A stretch of 64,000 nt of DNA from Ideonella dechloratans. Lineage in GTDB: Bacteria; Pseudomonadota; Gammaproteobacteria; Burkholderiales; Burkholderiaceae_C. The DNA is taken from assembly GCF_021049305.1 (NCBI RefSeq), contig NZ_CP088081.1, positions 1,302,001 through 1,366,000 on the forward strand, read 5' to 3'. A program made the translations under genes and the position numbers. The notes under the pieces were generated by a model that was given only the letters and a program-made list of their open reading frames with translations, did no database searches and had not been told where the DNA came from. This document shows, piece after piece, positions 1-8,661 of the stretch (within the stretch, counting starts at the first letter, position 1; each line of letters opens with the position of its first letter).

Positions 1-628
1 CGCGCAGCACCTGCACGCCCACGCGCAGGTTGGACACCGGGTCGAAGGCCGCCAGCGTGCCGCCGAAGGCCTCGTACTTCTGGTTGTGCACGCGGGTCAT
101 CACCTGCATCAGTCCCTGGGCGCCCACGGGGCTCTGGGCGAAGGGGTTGAAGTTGGATTCGATCGCGACCACGGCCAGGATCAGGGTCGGATCCATGCCG
201 GTGCGCTGGCCCACATGCCAAGCTTCCTGCACCAGACGGGCCACGGGTTCGGGGGCCACCCGGTAGCGGCGGGCCAGCCAATTGGTCACCACCGCCTGCT
301 GGCGGCTCAAGGTCTTGGGGTCCACGGCCAGGGCCTGGGCCAGGTTGGCATTGGTCGGGTCTTCGGGCAGCAAAGCGTCATCGGCCGGGCTCACGGCATC
401 CGGCGGGGCCAGGCGGGCCTGCAGCCAGCCGTAGGCCTGTTGCTCGATGGACGCACGCAGGTCCGCGCGGCCGGCCAGGAAGATCGTGGCCGTGACGACC
501 ACCAATCCCACCAAGGCCAGCATGTTGTGGCTGACGTCCAGCAGTCCGCGTCCCACGTCGCGCAGGAACACTCCTGCGCTGTGGCGCACTGCGTCGGTCA
601 TGCGCTGCCACCATTGCGGTTCAGTCAT
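1..628 (-). CDS. Lytic transglycosylase, SLT domain (3' end truncated by window edge)
   Basis: This is a membrane-anchored murein lytic transglycosylase that would cleave the glycan strands of peptidoglycan on the periplasmic side. 209 residues are visible. A short cytoplasmic N-terminus is followed by one membrane segment at about residues 36-53. A linker leads to the SLT domain, with the catalytic Glu157 in VAIESNFNPFAQSP and the GLMQV motif at about 172-176. The reading frame runs off the left edge, so the C-terminus is missing. The start ATG at 628 follows a purine-rich AGGAAGG. The SLT assignment is firm; which transglycosylase subfamily it belongs to is not determined. Confidence 0.85.
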   Translation of the reverse strand, partial: MTEPQWWQRMTDAVRHSAGVFLRDVGRGLLDVSHNMLALVGLVVVTATIFLAGRADLRASIEQQAYGWLQARLAPPDAVSPADDALLPEDPTNANLAQALAVDPKTLSRQQAVVTNWLARRYRVAPEPVARLVQEAWHVGQRTGMDPTLILAVVAIESNFNPFAQSPVGAQGLMQVMTRVHNQKYEAFGGTLAAFDPVSNLRVGVQVLR

Positions 629-841
629 GTCCTTCCTCACTTCTCGGGTCGCCGCCCCGTTCGTGGGTCTGTGCGGCGTCGCGCCGTCGGTCAGACCAGG
701 GTGGCGATAATCGGATGCTTCGCGGTGCCGGGGCTGTGCTCGCCGGCCTTCACGTCGAAGCGGAAGGTTTCCCTGTCACGGCACCCCAGGGCGGGGCGCG
801 GGCAAACCTGAAACTTCAGTTGTCGAAGCGGATTGTAGGAA

Positions 842-893
842 GACCGGAAATAACCGGTCAAGCATATGGGTTTGATTCTTTATAACCAGAATC
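842..893 (+). promoter_or_regulatory. Two short dyads at the ubiD translation start
   Basis: Two perfect 6-bp inverted repeats lie just upstream of ubiD: GACCGG/CCGGTC at 842-847 and 854-859, and GATTCT/AGAATC at 874-879 and 888-893. The second ends two bases before the ATG. No Shine-Dalgarno sequence is visible there. A TATAAC hexamer at 881-886 could be a -10 element, which would put transcription start almost on the ATG. Their role is inferred; they could be operator half-sites or an mRNA hairpin. Confidence 0.3.
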
Positions 894-894
894 T

Positions 895-2451
895 ATGAAA
901 TACCGTGACCTGAGGGACTTCGTCCAGGGGCTGGAACAGCAAGGTGAACTGTGCCGGGTGACCCAGCCGGTGTCGCCCCATCTGGAGATGACGGCCCTGG
1001 CCGACCGCGTGTTGCGGGCCGAAGGGCCCGCCCTGCTGTTCGAGCGGCCCACCGGCCACACCGTGCCCGTGCTGGCCAACTTGTTCGGCACGCCCAAGCG
1101 GGTGGCACTGGGCATGGGGGCGGCCTCCCTGGCCGAGCTGCGCGACGTGGGTCGCCTGCTGGCGGCGCTCAAGGAGCCGGAGCCTCCGCGCAGCCTGCGC
1201 GAGGCGGGCAAGCTCTGGGACATGGCCAAGGCCGTCTGGGACATGAAGCCCGCGCGGGTGGGCTCGCCGGCCTGTCAGGAGGTGGTGCTGGAAGGCGCGC
1301 AGGTGGACCTGGCTCACTGGCCGATCCAGCACTGCTGGCCAGGCGACGCCGCACCGCTGATCACCTGGGGATTGGTCATCACCCGGGGACCGCAGTCGGT
1401 GCCCCAGCCGCGCCAGCGCCAGAACCTGGGCATCTACCGCCAGCAGGTGATCGGCCGCAACGAGGTGATCATGCGCTGGCTGGCCCACCGGGGCGGCGCG
1501 CTGGATTTCCGCGAGTTCGCGCGGGTGAATGCCGGCCAGCCCTTTCCGATCGCGGTGGCGCTGGGGGCCGACCCGGCCACCACGCTGGGCGCCGTCACCC
1601 CGGTGCCCGACACCCTGTCCGAATACCAGTTCGCCGGCCTGCTGCGCGGTGGCCGCACCGAGCTGGCCGACACCCAGGTGGGCGAGGGCAGTCTCAAGTT
1701 GCAGGTGCCCGCCCGGGCCGAGGTGGTGCTGGAGGGGCACATCCCCACGGCCCCTGCGGGCTACAGCGGCCACAGCGAGCGCGGGGTGCCGGTCAAGGAG
1801 ATCGGTGGCTACCTGCACGCGCTGGAAGGGCCTTACGGCGACCACACCGGCTATTACAACGAGCAGGACTGGTTTCCGGTCTTCCGCATCGACCGCATCA
1901 CCCACCGGCGCGACCCGATCTACCACTCCACCTACACCGGCAAGCCGCCCGACGAGCCGGCCGTGCTGGGCGTGGCCCTCAACGAGGTGTTCGTGCCGCT
2001 GCTGCAGAAGCAGTTTCCGGAGATCGTGGACTTCTATCTGCCGCCCGAGGGCTGCAGCTACCGCATGGCCATCATCTCGATCCGCAAGGCCTACCCGGGC
2101 CATGCCAAGCGGGTGATGTTCGGCCTGTGGAGCTTCCTGCGCCAGTTCATGTACACCAAGTTCATCGTGGTGACCGACGAGGACGTCAACATCCGCGACT
2201 GGAAGGAGGTGGTCTGGGCGATCACCACCCGCATGGACCCGGTGCGCGACACCACGCTGGTGGAACACACGCCGATCGACTACCTGGATTTCGCCTCGCC
2301 GGTCAGCGGCCTGGGCGGCAAGATGGGGCTGGACGCCACGAACAAGTGGCCGGGCGAGACCGCGCGCGAGTGGGGCCGGACGATCGAGATGGAGAGCGGT
2401 GTGAAGCAGCGCATGGACGCGCTCTTCGAGCAGCTGATGGCCGGGCGCTGA
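895..2451 (+). CDS. ubiD: UbiD family decarboxylase (3-octaprenyl-4-hydroxybenzoate carboxy-lyase)
   Basis: UbiD removes the carboxyl group from polyprenyl-4-hydroxybenzoate in ubiquinone synthesis, using prenylated FMN made by UbiX. The 518 residues match the usual family length. The N-terminus [19 protein letters not shown] and the later [15 protein letters not shown] segment near residue 477 are typical of the canonical enterobacterial-type UbiD. An in-frame TAA at 883 makes ATG 895 the first possible start, even though no Shine-Dalgarno is seen. No ubiX is present in the window. Transcription probably ends at the hairpin near 2608-2645 or runs into the structured region before it. Confidence 0.93.
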   Translation: MKYRDLRDFVQGLEQQGELCRVTQPVSPHLEMTALADRVLRAEGPALLFERPTGHTVPVLANLFGTPKRVALGMGAASLAELRDVGRLLAALKEPEPPRSLREAGKLWDMAKAVWDMKPARVGSPACQEVVLEGAQVDLAHWPIQHCWPGDAAPLITWGLVITRGPQSVPQPRQRQNLGIYRQQVIGRNEVIMRWLAHRGGALDFREFARVNAGQPFPIAVALGADPATTLGAVTPVPDTLSEYQFAGLLRGGRTELADTQVGEGSLKLQVPARAEVVLEGHIPTAPAGYSGHSERGVPVKEIGGYLHALEGPYGDHTGYYNEQDWFPVFRIDRITHRRDPIYHSTYTGKPPDEPAVLGVALNEVFVPLLQKQFPEIVDFYLPPEGCSYRMAIISIRKAYPGHAKRVMFGLWSFLRQFMYTKFIVVTDEDVNIRDWKEVVWAITTRMDPVRDTTLVEHTPIDYLDFASPVSGLGGKMGLDATNKWPGETAREWGRTIEMESGVKQRMDALFEQLMAGR

Positions 2452-2472
2452 GCGCTCTTCGCATTCACCCCC

Positions 2473-2501
2473 TTGCCAAGCCGCGGGGGTGGGAGTAATC
2501 T
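2473..2501 (+). promoter_or_regulatory. Putative sigma70 promoter for a structured small RNA
   Basis: TTGCCA (2473-2478, five of six matches to the -35 consensus) and TAATCT (2496-2501) are separated by exactly 17 bases. The predicted start, near 2507, coincides with the first base of the first hairpin of the structured element downstream. The -10 is weak (three of six matches), so this is a prediction. Confidence 0.4.
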
Positions 2502-2506
2502 GAAAC

Positions 2507-2645
2507 TGCCTCTTCTGAGAGGCAATCCTCGAAGGCGCCGTCGGTGCGCTTCGGGGGCACAGGCCCAAATTTCGCCAGTGCCCCACCGGGTGAGACATTC
2601 ACCCCGGGCCCCTCTGGACCATCCGGTGCAGAGGGGCTTTGTGCT
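2507..2645 (+). ncRNA. Candidate small RNA of about 139 nt, five hairpins, unidentified
   Basis: Between ubiD and the DUF748 gene lies a run of inverted repeats without a convincing reading frame. In order: a perfect 7-bp stem with 4-nt loop (2507-2524); a bulged stem around GAAGGCGCC (2531-2552); a 7-bp GGGGCAC/GTGCCCC stem (2554-2584); a bulged CCGGGTGA/TCACCCCGG stem (2586-2607); and a 9-bp terminator stem (2608-2637) followed by a T-rich tract. A promoter-like pair sits immediately upstream. I could not match it to 6S RNA, a glycine riboswitch or another family I can recall. The alternative is that it is simply the structured 3' UTR of ubiD. Confidence 0.4.
2608..2645 (+). terminator. Rho-independent terminator after ubiD / small RNA
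   Basis: A perfect 9-bp stem GCCCCTCTG (2608-2616) and CAGAGGGGC (2629-2637) encloses a 12-nt loop and is followed by TTTGTGCTTTT. It ends 117 nt before the DUF748 start, so it would separate that gene from ubiD. Confidence 0.65.
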
Positions 2646-2761
2646 TTTGGGGACCGGACCGAGCGCAAGGCCTGCCCGACCTCACCGCCAAACAGTCTCG
2701 CCGCCAGCCTATAGTGACGTGGTGTTCCCGTCCGGGGAGCCAAGAGGCCCCCGAGAGCGTC

Positions 2762-5700
2762 ATGTCCGTCGTCACCCGATTCCTGTCTTTCTTTGCACGT
2801 CATCCGGGCCGCCGCCTCGCCTGGGGCGTGTCGGTGCTGGCCCTGCTGGCCCTGTTGATGGCGGTGGGCGTGCCCTGGGGCTTGCGCCGGGCGCTGCAGG
2901 CCCACGCGCCGGAGTGGCTCGGCCGGCCGGTGCAGGTCGAGACGATCCGCTTCAATCCCTTTCTGTTGCGCCTGCGGATGGAAAACCTGGACGTGGTGGC
3001 GGCGCATGCCGGCGAGCCGCCACAGCTCCATGTGGATGAGCTGTCGCTGTCTTTGGGCTGGTCCTCGCTGTGGCACCGCGCGCCCGTGGTGCGTTCGCTG
3101 GTGCTGAAGGGACCGCGGCTCAATCTCAGCCGCACGGCCGAAGGCCACTACGACGTCGACGATCTGCTGCAGCGCTGGCAGGCGCCCGCCGATGCCCCTG
3201 CGTCATCCGGTCCGGCCCGGTTTGCGCTCTACAACCTCCAGATCCTGGACGGCCAGATCGATGTCGATGACCGCCCGCTCGGTCAGCGCCACCACCTGTC
3301 GGCTCTGACGCTGGGGGTGCCTTTCATTTCGACGCTCAGCGCGGCGGACGAGAAGATCGAGGTCCAGCCCCGCCTGGCCTTCGTCCTGGATGGCAGTCAC
3401 TTCGACACCGGCGCCCGCCTCACCCCTTTCGACCCCCAGGCGCCGGAGCAGGTCCATGTGCGCCTGCCGGATCTGGATCTGGCGCACTGGGTCCCCTACC
3501 TGCCGGCCAGCCTGCCACTGAAGCTGCAGCAGGGGCATGTGGCCCTGGACCTGGCCCTGGGCATCACGCAGGGCCCGCAGGGCCTGGACTGGCAGTTGTC
3601 GGGCCAGGTGGGGCTGAAGGACTTCGCCCTGCAGTGGCCCGACCAGTCCCGGGCGGTGGCGGTACAGGCGGTGGACCTGAAGATCACCACCCTGGCGCCC
3701 CGGCAACATCGGCTGGACCTGGCTGAACTGCAACTCAAAGGCCTGCGCCTGGCCACGCGGCGCGATGAGCGGGGCCATTGGGACTGGCTGGCGCTGGCGG
3801 GCGCTCCGACGACATCGGGTCGACCCTCTCCCGCTTCCGTGCCGGCCTCCACTTCCGCGACCGGTGCAGCCGCGGCGGACGCACCGGCATGGGCCTTCTC
3901 GCTCGATCGCCTGACGCTGGAAGACACCCAGATCTCCTTGTCGGATGCGCTGCCGCGCCCTGCCGGCCAGTGGACCCTGTCGCTGCCATCGGCTTCGGTC
4001 CAGGCCTTGCGCTGGCCGCTGGCCGATGCGGCGCACGCCACGCGTCTGCAGGCCCGCGGGGCGCTGACGTCGGGTGACACCTCCGCACCCTCGGGAGAAG
4101 CGCAGGTGCAGGGCGCGTTGAGCCGCGAAGGCGGGCGCCTGGACCTGACGGCCAAGGACTGGCGGGTCGAGGCCTGGCAACCCTATCTGGCGGCCTACCT
4201 GCAGCCGCGCCTGCAAGGCAGCGTGTCGGCCCAGGCCCAGGTGAGCTGGCAGGGTGCGCCAGGGGCGCAGTTGCCGACGGTGCAGGTGCCCGAGCTGTCG
4301 CTGGATGGATGGAAGCTGATCGACGGGGACGGACGGGCGGCGCGCACGGCCGCCGCCTGGGACCGCTTGGTTGTGCAGAACGTGACCGTCGATGGTCCGG
4401 CCCATGCCGTCAAGGTGGAGCAGTTGCGCTGGACTGCACCCCAGGTGCAATTGCACCGGGATGCCCTGGGCGGGCTGGACCTGGCTCGCTGGATTCGACC
4501 GCAACCGGCCAGCGCCGGCCGCTCCACCTCAGAGGCATCTGCCGAACCGGCCTGGCAGATGGCGCTGGGACAGACCACCCTCGAGAAAGGGCGGCTGCAG
4601 TGGCGGGACGAGGTCCATGGCGGCGAGCCCGTCCAGGTGAACCTGGACGGGCTGGGGCTGCGGGTGGGGGCGCTGCAATGGCCGGCGGCCAAGGGGGCCT
4701 CGGTGCCCTTGCAGGGTGAACTGCGCTGGCTGGCCGCCGAGCGATCCCGCCGCCCGGGCAGCCTGCGCTGGCAGGGGCAGCTGGGCCTGGAGCCGTGGGG
4801 CTGGAAGGGGCAGATCCGCGCGGACCAACTGCCGCTGTCCACCGCATCCGCCTATCTGGATGGCGGCTGGCCGGTGTCGGTGGACCATGCGCAGGCCAGC
4901 GCCAGGCTGCAGACCCGGATGGCCTGGGGGGCGGCCGGCCTCAGCCTGGGCTTGCAAGGCGAGGCCAGGCTCAACGACTTCCGACTCAACAGCCGCCTGG
5001 GCGCCGTGGGGGATGCCACCGCCCAGGCCCAGGCCGACGAGCTCATGAGCTGGCAATCGCTGGCGCTGACCGGGTTGGACATTCGCATGGCGCCGGGGCA
5101 GGCGCCGCACTACGGGCTGGGACAGGTGAGCCTGTCCGATTTCTTCGCACGCCTGGTGGTCACGGAACAAGGGCGCCTGAACCTGAATGACCTGGCGGCG
5201 CGCCGGGCCGCCGGGCTGACGCCGGCGGAGGCCACCCCGGCCGGGGCTTCGGTCGGCGTGGCCCTGTCGGCAGCGCCGGTGGCCTCGGCCGCTTCGGCCG
5301 TCATCACCGCGGCCCAGTCGCCCGTGGCGGCAAGCGTGCCTGCGGCCCTGGCCCCTCAGATCGTCATCGGCGGCGTGGACCTGTTGCGCGGACGGATCGA
5401 TTTCGAGGACCACTTCATCCGTCCCAACTACCGGGCGGACCTGACCGAGTTGAACGGCCACATCGGTGGCTTCAGCAGCGCTTCGTCGCAGATGGCCGCC
5501 GTGCAGCTCAGCGGCCGCGCCGCCGGCACGGCCCAGCTGGCCATCCAGGGCACGGTGAACCCCCTGGCCAGCCCGCTGGCCATGGACCTGCAGGCTCGGG
5601 CCAGCGACCTGGAGCTCGCCCCGCTGTCGCCCTATGCCGGCAAGTACGCCGGCTACGCCATCGAGCGCGGCAAGCTGACCATGGATGTGGCCTACCGCAT

Positions 5701-6580
5701 CGATCCGGACGGCAAGCTGCAGGCCCGCAACCAAATCATCCTCAACCAGCTGACCTTCGGGGACAAGATCGACAGTCCCGATGCCACCAAGCTGCCGGTG
5801 CTCCTGGCCGTGGCTCTGCTGAAGGACCGCAACGGCGTGATCGACCTGGATCTGCCGATCAGTGGCTCGATCAACGATCCGCAGTTCAGCATCGGCGGGC
5901 TGATCGTCAAGGTCATCGTCAACCTGCTGGTCAAGGCGATCACCGCGCCCTTCGCCCTGCTGACCGGCGGCGGCGGACCGGACCTGAGTCAGGTGGCCTT
6001 CCTGCCCGGCACCGCCACGTTGGCACCGGGTGCCGAGGCGGCCCTGGACAAGGTGGCCAAGGCGCTGCAGGACCGGCCGGGCCTGCGCATGACCGTGACG
6101 GGCACCGCCGATCTGGCGGCCGAGCACGAGGGCTTGCAGGCCGCCTGGGTGCAGCAGCGGGTGCTGGCTGAGCAGCGGCGCCTGGCCCTGCGGGAAGGGG
6201 CGGCACCGGATGCCCCGCTGCCCGCGCTGGATGCCGCCACCCGCGACACCCTGCTCAAGCAGGTCTATGCCGACACCAAGCTGCCCGACAAGCCGCGCAA
6301 CGTGCTGGGCCTGGCCAAGGACATCCCGGTGGCGCAGATGGAGGCCTTGCTGCGCAAGGCCGCCCCCGTCAACGACGAGACCGCACGCCAGTTGGCCCTG
6401 GACCGCGGCATTGCGGTGCGGGATGCCCTGCTGGCCCGCGGCCTGCCCAGCGAGCGCCTGTTCCTGGCCGCGCCCAAGGCGCACGCCGCCGCAGCCGCGG
6501 GCGGCGAGGGAACCGCCGGGCGGGCGCAGGACTCCCAGACCTGGCAGCCCAGTGCCCAGCTGAGTCTGGACACCCGCTGA
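2762..6580 (+). CDS. DUF748 / AsmA-like giant envelope protein
   Basis: A 1272-residue protein with one N-terminal membrane segment (about residues 18-37) and a very long periplasmic part. It has the repeating beta-rich pattern of the AsmA/DUF748 superfamily, whose members bridge the inner and outer membranes and are implicated in phospholipid transport. A recognisable DUF748 core ends around FSIGGLIVKVIVNLLVKAI at about residues 1043-1061. After a Gly-rich linker, VAFLPGTATLAPGAEAALDKV near 1077 resembles the start of an OmpA-like peptidoglycan-binding fold, though it looks divergent. The chosen ATG 2762 precedes MSVVTRFLSF; an open frame extends upstream to 2639 across the terminator and is unlikely to be translated. 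Function is inferred from the family only. Confidence 0.8.
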   Translation: MSVVTRFLSFFARHPGRRLAWGVSVLALLALLMAVGVPWGLRRALQAHAPEWLGRPVQVETIRFNPFLLRLRMENLDVVAAHAGEPPQLHVDELSLSLGWSSLWHRAPVVRSLVLKGPRLNLSRTAEGHYDVDDLLQRWQAPADAPASSGPARFALYNLQILDGQIDVDDRPLGQRHHLSALTLGVPFISTLSAADEKIEVQPRLAFVLDGSHFDTGARLTPFDPQAPEQVHVRLPDLDLAHWVPYLPASLPLKLQQGHVALDLALGITQGPQGLDWQLSGQVGLKDFALQWPDQSRAVAVQAVDLKITTLAPRQHRLDLAELQLKGLRLATRRDERGHWDWLALAGAPTTSGRPSPASVPASTSATGAAAADAPAWAFSLDRLTLEDTQISLSDALPRPAGQWTLSLPSASVQALRWPLADAAHATRLQARGALTSGDTSAPSGEAQVQGALSREGGRLDLTAKDWRVEAWQPYLAAYLQPRLQGSVSAQAQVSWQGAPGAQLPTVQVPELSLDGWKLIDGDGRAARTAAAWDRLVVQNVTVDGPAHAVKVEQLRWTAPQVQLHRDALGGLDLARWIRPQPASAGRSTSEASAEPAWQMALGQTTLEKGRLQWRDEVHGGEPVQVNLDGLGLRVGALQWPAAKGASVPLQGELRWLAAERSRRPGSLRWQGQLGLEPWGWKGQIRADQLPLSTASAYLDGGWPVSVDHAQASARLQTRMAWGAAGLSLGLQGEARLNDFRLNSRLGAVGDATAQAQADELMSWQSLALTGLDIRMAPGQAPHYGLGQVSLSDFFARLVVTEQGRLNLNDLAARRAAGLTPAEATPAGASVGVALSAAPVASAASAVITAAQSPVAASVPAALAPQIVIGGVDLLRGRIDFEDHFIRPNYRADLTELNGHIGGFSSASSQMAAVQLSGRAAGTAQLAIQGTVNPLASPLAMDLQARASDLELAPLSPYAGKYAGYAIERGKLTMDVAYRIDPDGKLQARNQIILNQLTFGDKIDSPDATKLPVLLAVALLKDRNGVIDLDLPISGSINDPQFSIGGLIVKVIVNLLVKAITAPFALLTGGGGPDLSQVAFLPGTATLAPGAEAALDKVAKALQDRPGLRMTVTGTADLAAEHEGLQAAWVQQRVLAEQRRLALREGAAPDAPLPALDAATRDTLLKQVYADTKLPDKPRNVLGLAKDIPVAQMEALLRKAAPVNDETARQLALDRGIAVRDALLARGLPSERLFLAAPKAHAAAAAGGEGTAGRAQDSQTWQPSAQLSLDTR

Positions 6581-6613
6581 GACCCCCAACACTTGCCGAA
6601 CGAGGAACTCGCC

Positions 6614-7150
6614 ATGGACCGCTCCAGCGACACCATCACCCTGGCCGGAGGCTGCTTCTGGTGCCTGGAAGCCGTCTACGAGCAGGTGCGCGGCGTCAGC
6701 TCGGTGCTGTCGGGATACGCCAACGGCCAGATCGATTCGCCCAGCTACGAACAGGTGTGCACCGGGCGTACCGGGCATGCGGAGGTGGTGCAGATCCGCT
6801 TCGATCCCGCCCAGGTCAGCCTGCGCGAGTTGCTGGAGGTCTTCTTCCTGATCCACGACCCCACCACGCTGAACCGGCAGGGCAACGATGTGGGAACCCA
6901 GTACCGCTCAGGCATCTATGTGGACCGGGACGAGCAGCGCGCCGTGGCCGCCGAGGTGATGGTGGAGGTGCAGACCCAGCTGACGGACCCGGTGGTGACC
7001 GAACTCGAACCCCTGCGCAGCTTCTGGCCCGCCGAGGCCTACCACCAGCACTACTTTGCCAACCACCCGGGCCAGGGCTACTGCGCCTTCGTCGTGGCGC
7101 CCAAGGTGGAGAAGTTTCGCCGGACCATGGCCCGCTTGATGCGCGACTGA
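6614..7150 (+). CDS. msrA: Peptide-methionine (S)-S-oxide reductase MsrA
   Basis: MsrA repairs oxidised methionine in proteins, using thioredoxin as reductant. The 178-residue product has the catalytic GGCFWC motif with Cys14 near the N-terminus, and later the family segment around YHQHYFANHPGQGYC. The start at 6614 is supported by GAGGAA eight bases upstream; an in-frame TTG at 6593 lies upstream without a comparable site. The gene follows the DUF748 gene by 33 bp on the same strand and is convergent with pdxH. Confidence 0.95.
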   Translation: MDRSSDTITLAGGCFWCLEAVYEQVRGVSSVLSGYANGQIDSPSYEQVCTGRTGHAEVVQIRFDPAQVSLRELLEVFFLIHDPTTLNRQGNDVGTQYRSGIYVDRDEQRAVAAEVMVEVQTQLTDPVVTELEPLRSFWPAEAYHQHYFANHPGQGYCAFVVAPKVEKFRRTMARLMRD

Positions 7151-7187
7151 TGGCGCGCAGGCGAGCGGGGCTGGCTGTGCCGGGAGA

Positions 7188-7826
7188 TCAGGGCGCCAGG
7201 CGCTCGCGCAGCCACTGGCCGTCCACCAGGCGGTAGCTCAGCCGGTCGTGCAGGCGCGACTTGCGGCCCTGCCAGAACTCCCAGCGGTCGGGCACCAGGC
7301 GGAAGCCGCCCCAGTGCGGCGGACGCTCGGGGTTCAGGCCATGCTGGGCGGCCGCCTTGGCCGCGTTGGCCACCAGCACGGCGCGAGAACTGATCACCTC
7401 GCTTTGCGGCGAGGCCCAGGCCCCCAGGCGGGAATCGAGCGGGCGGGAGGCGTAGTAGGCGTCCGACTCGGCGTCGCTGACCTTCTCGACCCGGCCTTCG
7501 ATGCGCACCACCCGCTCCATTTCCACCCAGTGGAACTGCAGCGCGGCGAAAGGATTGCCGGCCAGCTCGCGCCCCTTGCGGCTGTGGTAGTTGGTGTACC
7601 AGACGATGCCGCGTGCGTCGAAGGCCTTGATCAGCACGACGCGGGTGGAGGGGCGCCCCTCGGGCGAGACGGTGGCCACCGTCATCGCATTGGGCTCGGG
7701 CACCACACCCGAGGCCAGCGCCTCCTTCATCCACAGTTCGAACTGCCGCAGCGGCTCGGAGGAGGCCTGCGTCTCCTCCAGCGTGTCGCGCTCATAGCTC
7801 TTGCGCAGGTGTCCCAGATCGCTCAT
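7188..7826 (-). CDS. pdxH: Pyridoxamine 5'-phosphate oxidase
   Basis: PdxH is an FMN-dependent oxidase that converts pyridoxine or pyridoxamine 5'-phosphate to pyridoxal 5'-phosphate. The 212 residues match the family length. Typical segments are [18 protein letters not shown] at the N-terminus, [13 protein letters not shown], the FMN-contacting [19 protein letters not shown], and the C-terminal [20 protein letters not shown] followed by RLHDR. The frame stays open upstream to 8612, across the neighbouring gene, but homology starts at the chosen ATG. It is convergent with msrA and divergent from the nucleotidyltransferase. Confidence 0.96.
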   Translation of the reverse strand: MSDLGHLRKSYERDTLEETQASSEPLRQFELWMKEALASGVVPEPNAMTVATVSPEGRPSTRVVLIKAFDARGIVWYTNYHSRKGRELAGNPFAALQFHWVEMERVVRIEGRVEKVSDAESDAYYASRPLDSRLGAWASPQSEVISSRAVLVANAAKAAAQHGLNPERPPHWGGFRLVPDRWEFWQGRKSRLHDRLSYRLVDGQWLRERLAP

Positions 7827-7934
7827 GCCGACAGTGTATGCCTGGGGTGGGGCCTTAAGTGATGCTCCCATTGTCCTGATGCCGCTGGCGCCTGAAGCTC
7901 CGTCCATCTGTCCCATTGCTTGCCGCCACGCGTC

Positions 7935-8561
7935 ATGAGCGCCATCCCTGCCGTCATCGTCATCGTGCCGCAGGCCGCCCCCGGCCAGCGCGGGGCGGCG
8001 CAGCGCCCGGCGGTGTCCGAGGCCTTGGGCGAGCGCAGCGTGCTGGCCCACACCCTGCACAACGTGATGGCCAGCAGCCTGCCGATGATCGTCGTCACCC
8101 CCCCGGAGCTGGCCGAGGAGGCCTCGCGCTGGGTGGCGCGGCGGGACGTTCTGGTGCAGGAAGCGCGGCCCGGGCCTGCGGGCCCTCGGGAATTTCATGC
8201 CCTGGCCCGGGGCGTGGCCGCGCGGCCCGACGCATCGGGCTGGCTGCTGCTGCCGGCCGACAAGCCGCTGGTGCGACCGACGGTGCTGCAGGCCGTGGCC
8301 CGGGCCCTGGACGACCATGCGGTGGCCTATGCGGCACATCGGGGCCAGCGGGGCTTCCCGCTGGGCTTCGGGACCGAGCTGTTCTCGGAGCTGTTGCGCC
8401 TGGAGGAGGATGACGGGGTGCGGCGCCTGCTGGTTCGCTACCCGGCGGTCAGCGTCCCCGTGGATGATCCTGGCGTGCTGCAGCCGCTGGACAGCGAGGC
8501 CGATCTGGTGGGGTTGCGTGCCCGCTGGCCCGAGGTCGCGGCCATGAGCGCCCACGGATGA
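7935..8561 (+). CDS. Nucleotidyltransferase-like protein (MobA/MocA fold), atypical N-terminus
   Basis: A 208-residue protein that resembles the NTP-transferase fold of MobA/MocA-type cytidylyl- and guanylyltransferases. A central [17 protein letters not shown] (near residue 107) corresponds to the usual metal-binding xxGDMPL region, and a later [14 protein letters not shown] matches the family pattern. The Gly-rich nucleotide-binding loop expected near the N-terminus is absent and is replaced by an Ala/Gln/Pro-rich stretch. The protein may therefore have lost activity or act on another substrate. The alternative start at 7920 adds five residues. It precedes edd by 100 bp, which holds a strong promoter, so the two are probably separate units. 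Confidence 0.6.
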   Translation: MSAIPAVIVIVPQAAPGQRGAAQRPAVSEALGERSVLAHTLHNVMASSLPMIVVTPPELAEEASRWVARRDVLVQEARPGPAGPREFHALARGVAARPDASGWLLLPADKPLVRPTVLQAVARALDDHAVAYAAHRGQRGFPLGFGTELFSELLRLEEDDGVRRLLVRYPAVSVPVDDPGVLQPLDSEADLVGLRARWPEVAAMSAHG

Positions 8562-8586
8562 CCCTGCGGCGGTCTGGCCTGCCGGT

Positions 8587-8616
8587 TTGACCCTGCCGCT
8601 TGGGGCACCCAATAAT
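8587..8616 (+). promoter_or_regulatory. Strong sigma70-type promoter of edd
   Basis: TTGACC (8587-8592) and AATAAT (8611-8616), each five of six matches to consensus, are separated by 18 bases. The expected start near 8623 leaves an approximately 40-nt leader with AGGAGA ahead of the edd ATG at 8662. This is one of the best promoter matches in the window. Confidence 0.6.
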
Positions 8617-8661
8617 GGCTCGGGTCAGCCGCCCGGTGGCCGGCGCTTGCAGGAGAGTCCC

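Noticed and set aside
880..2598. Long antisense frames over ubiD, and likewise over edd, the S9 peptidases, phoD and liuD
   Set aside because: Same cause: high third-position GC suppresses stop codons in antisense frames. No start signals or domains support them.
2507..2645. Glycine riboswitch or 6S RNA in the ubiD-DUF748 gap
   Set aside because: CTCTCAG-like and CGAAGG-like bits occur, but the aptamer order and the conserved core cannot be built; 6S hallmarks are absent; the next gene is not a glycine-metabolism gene.
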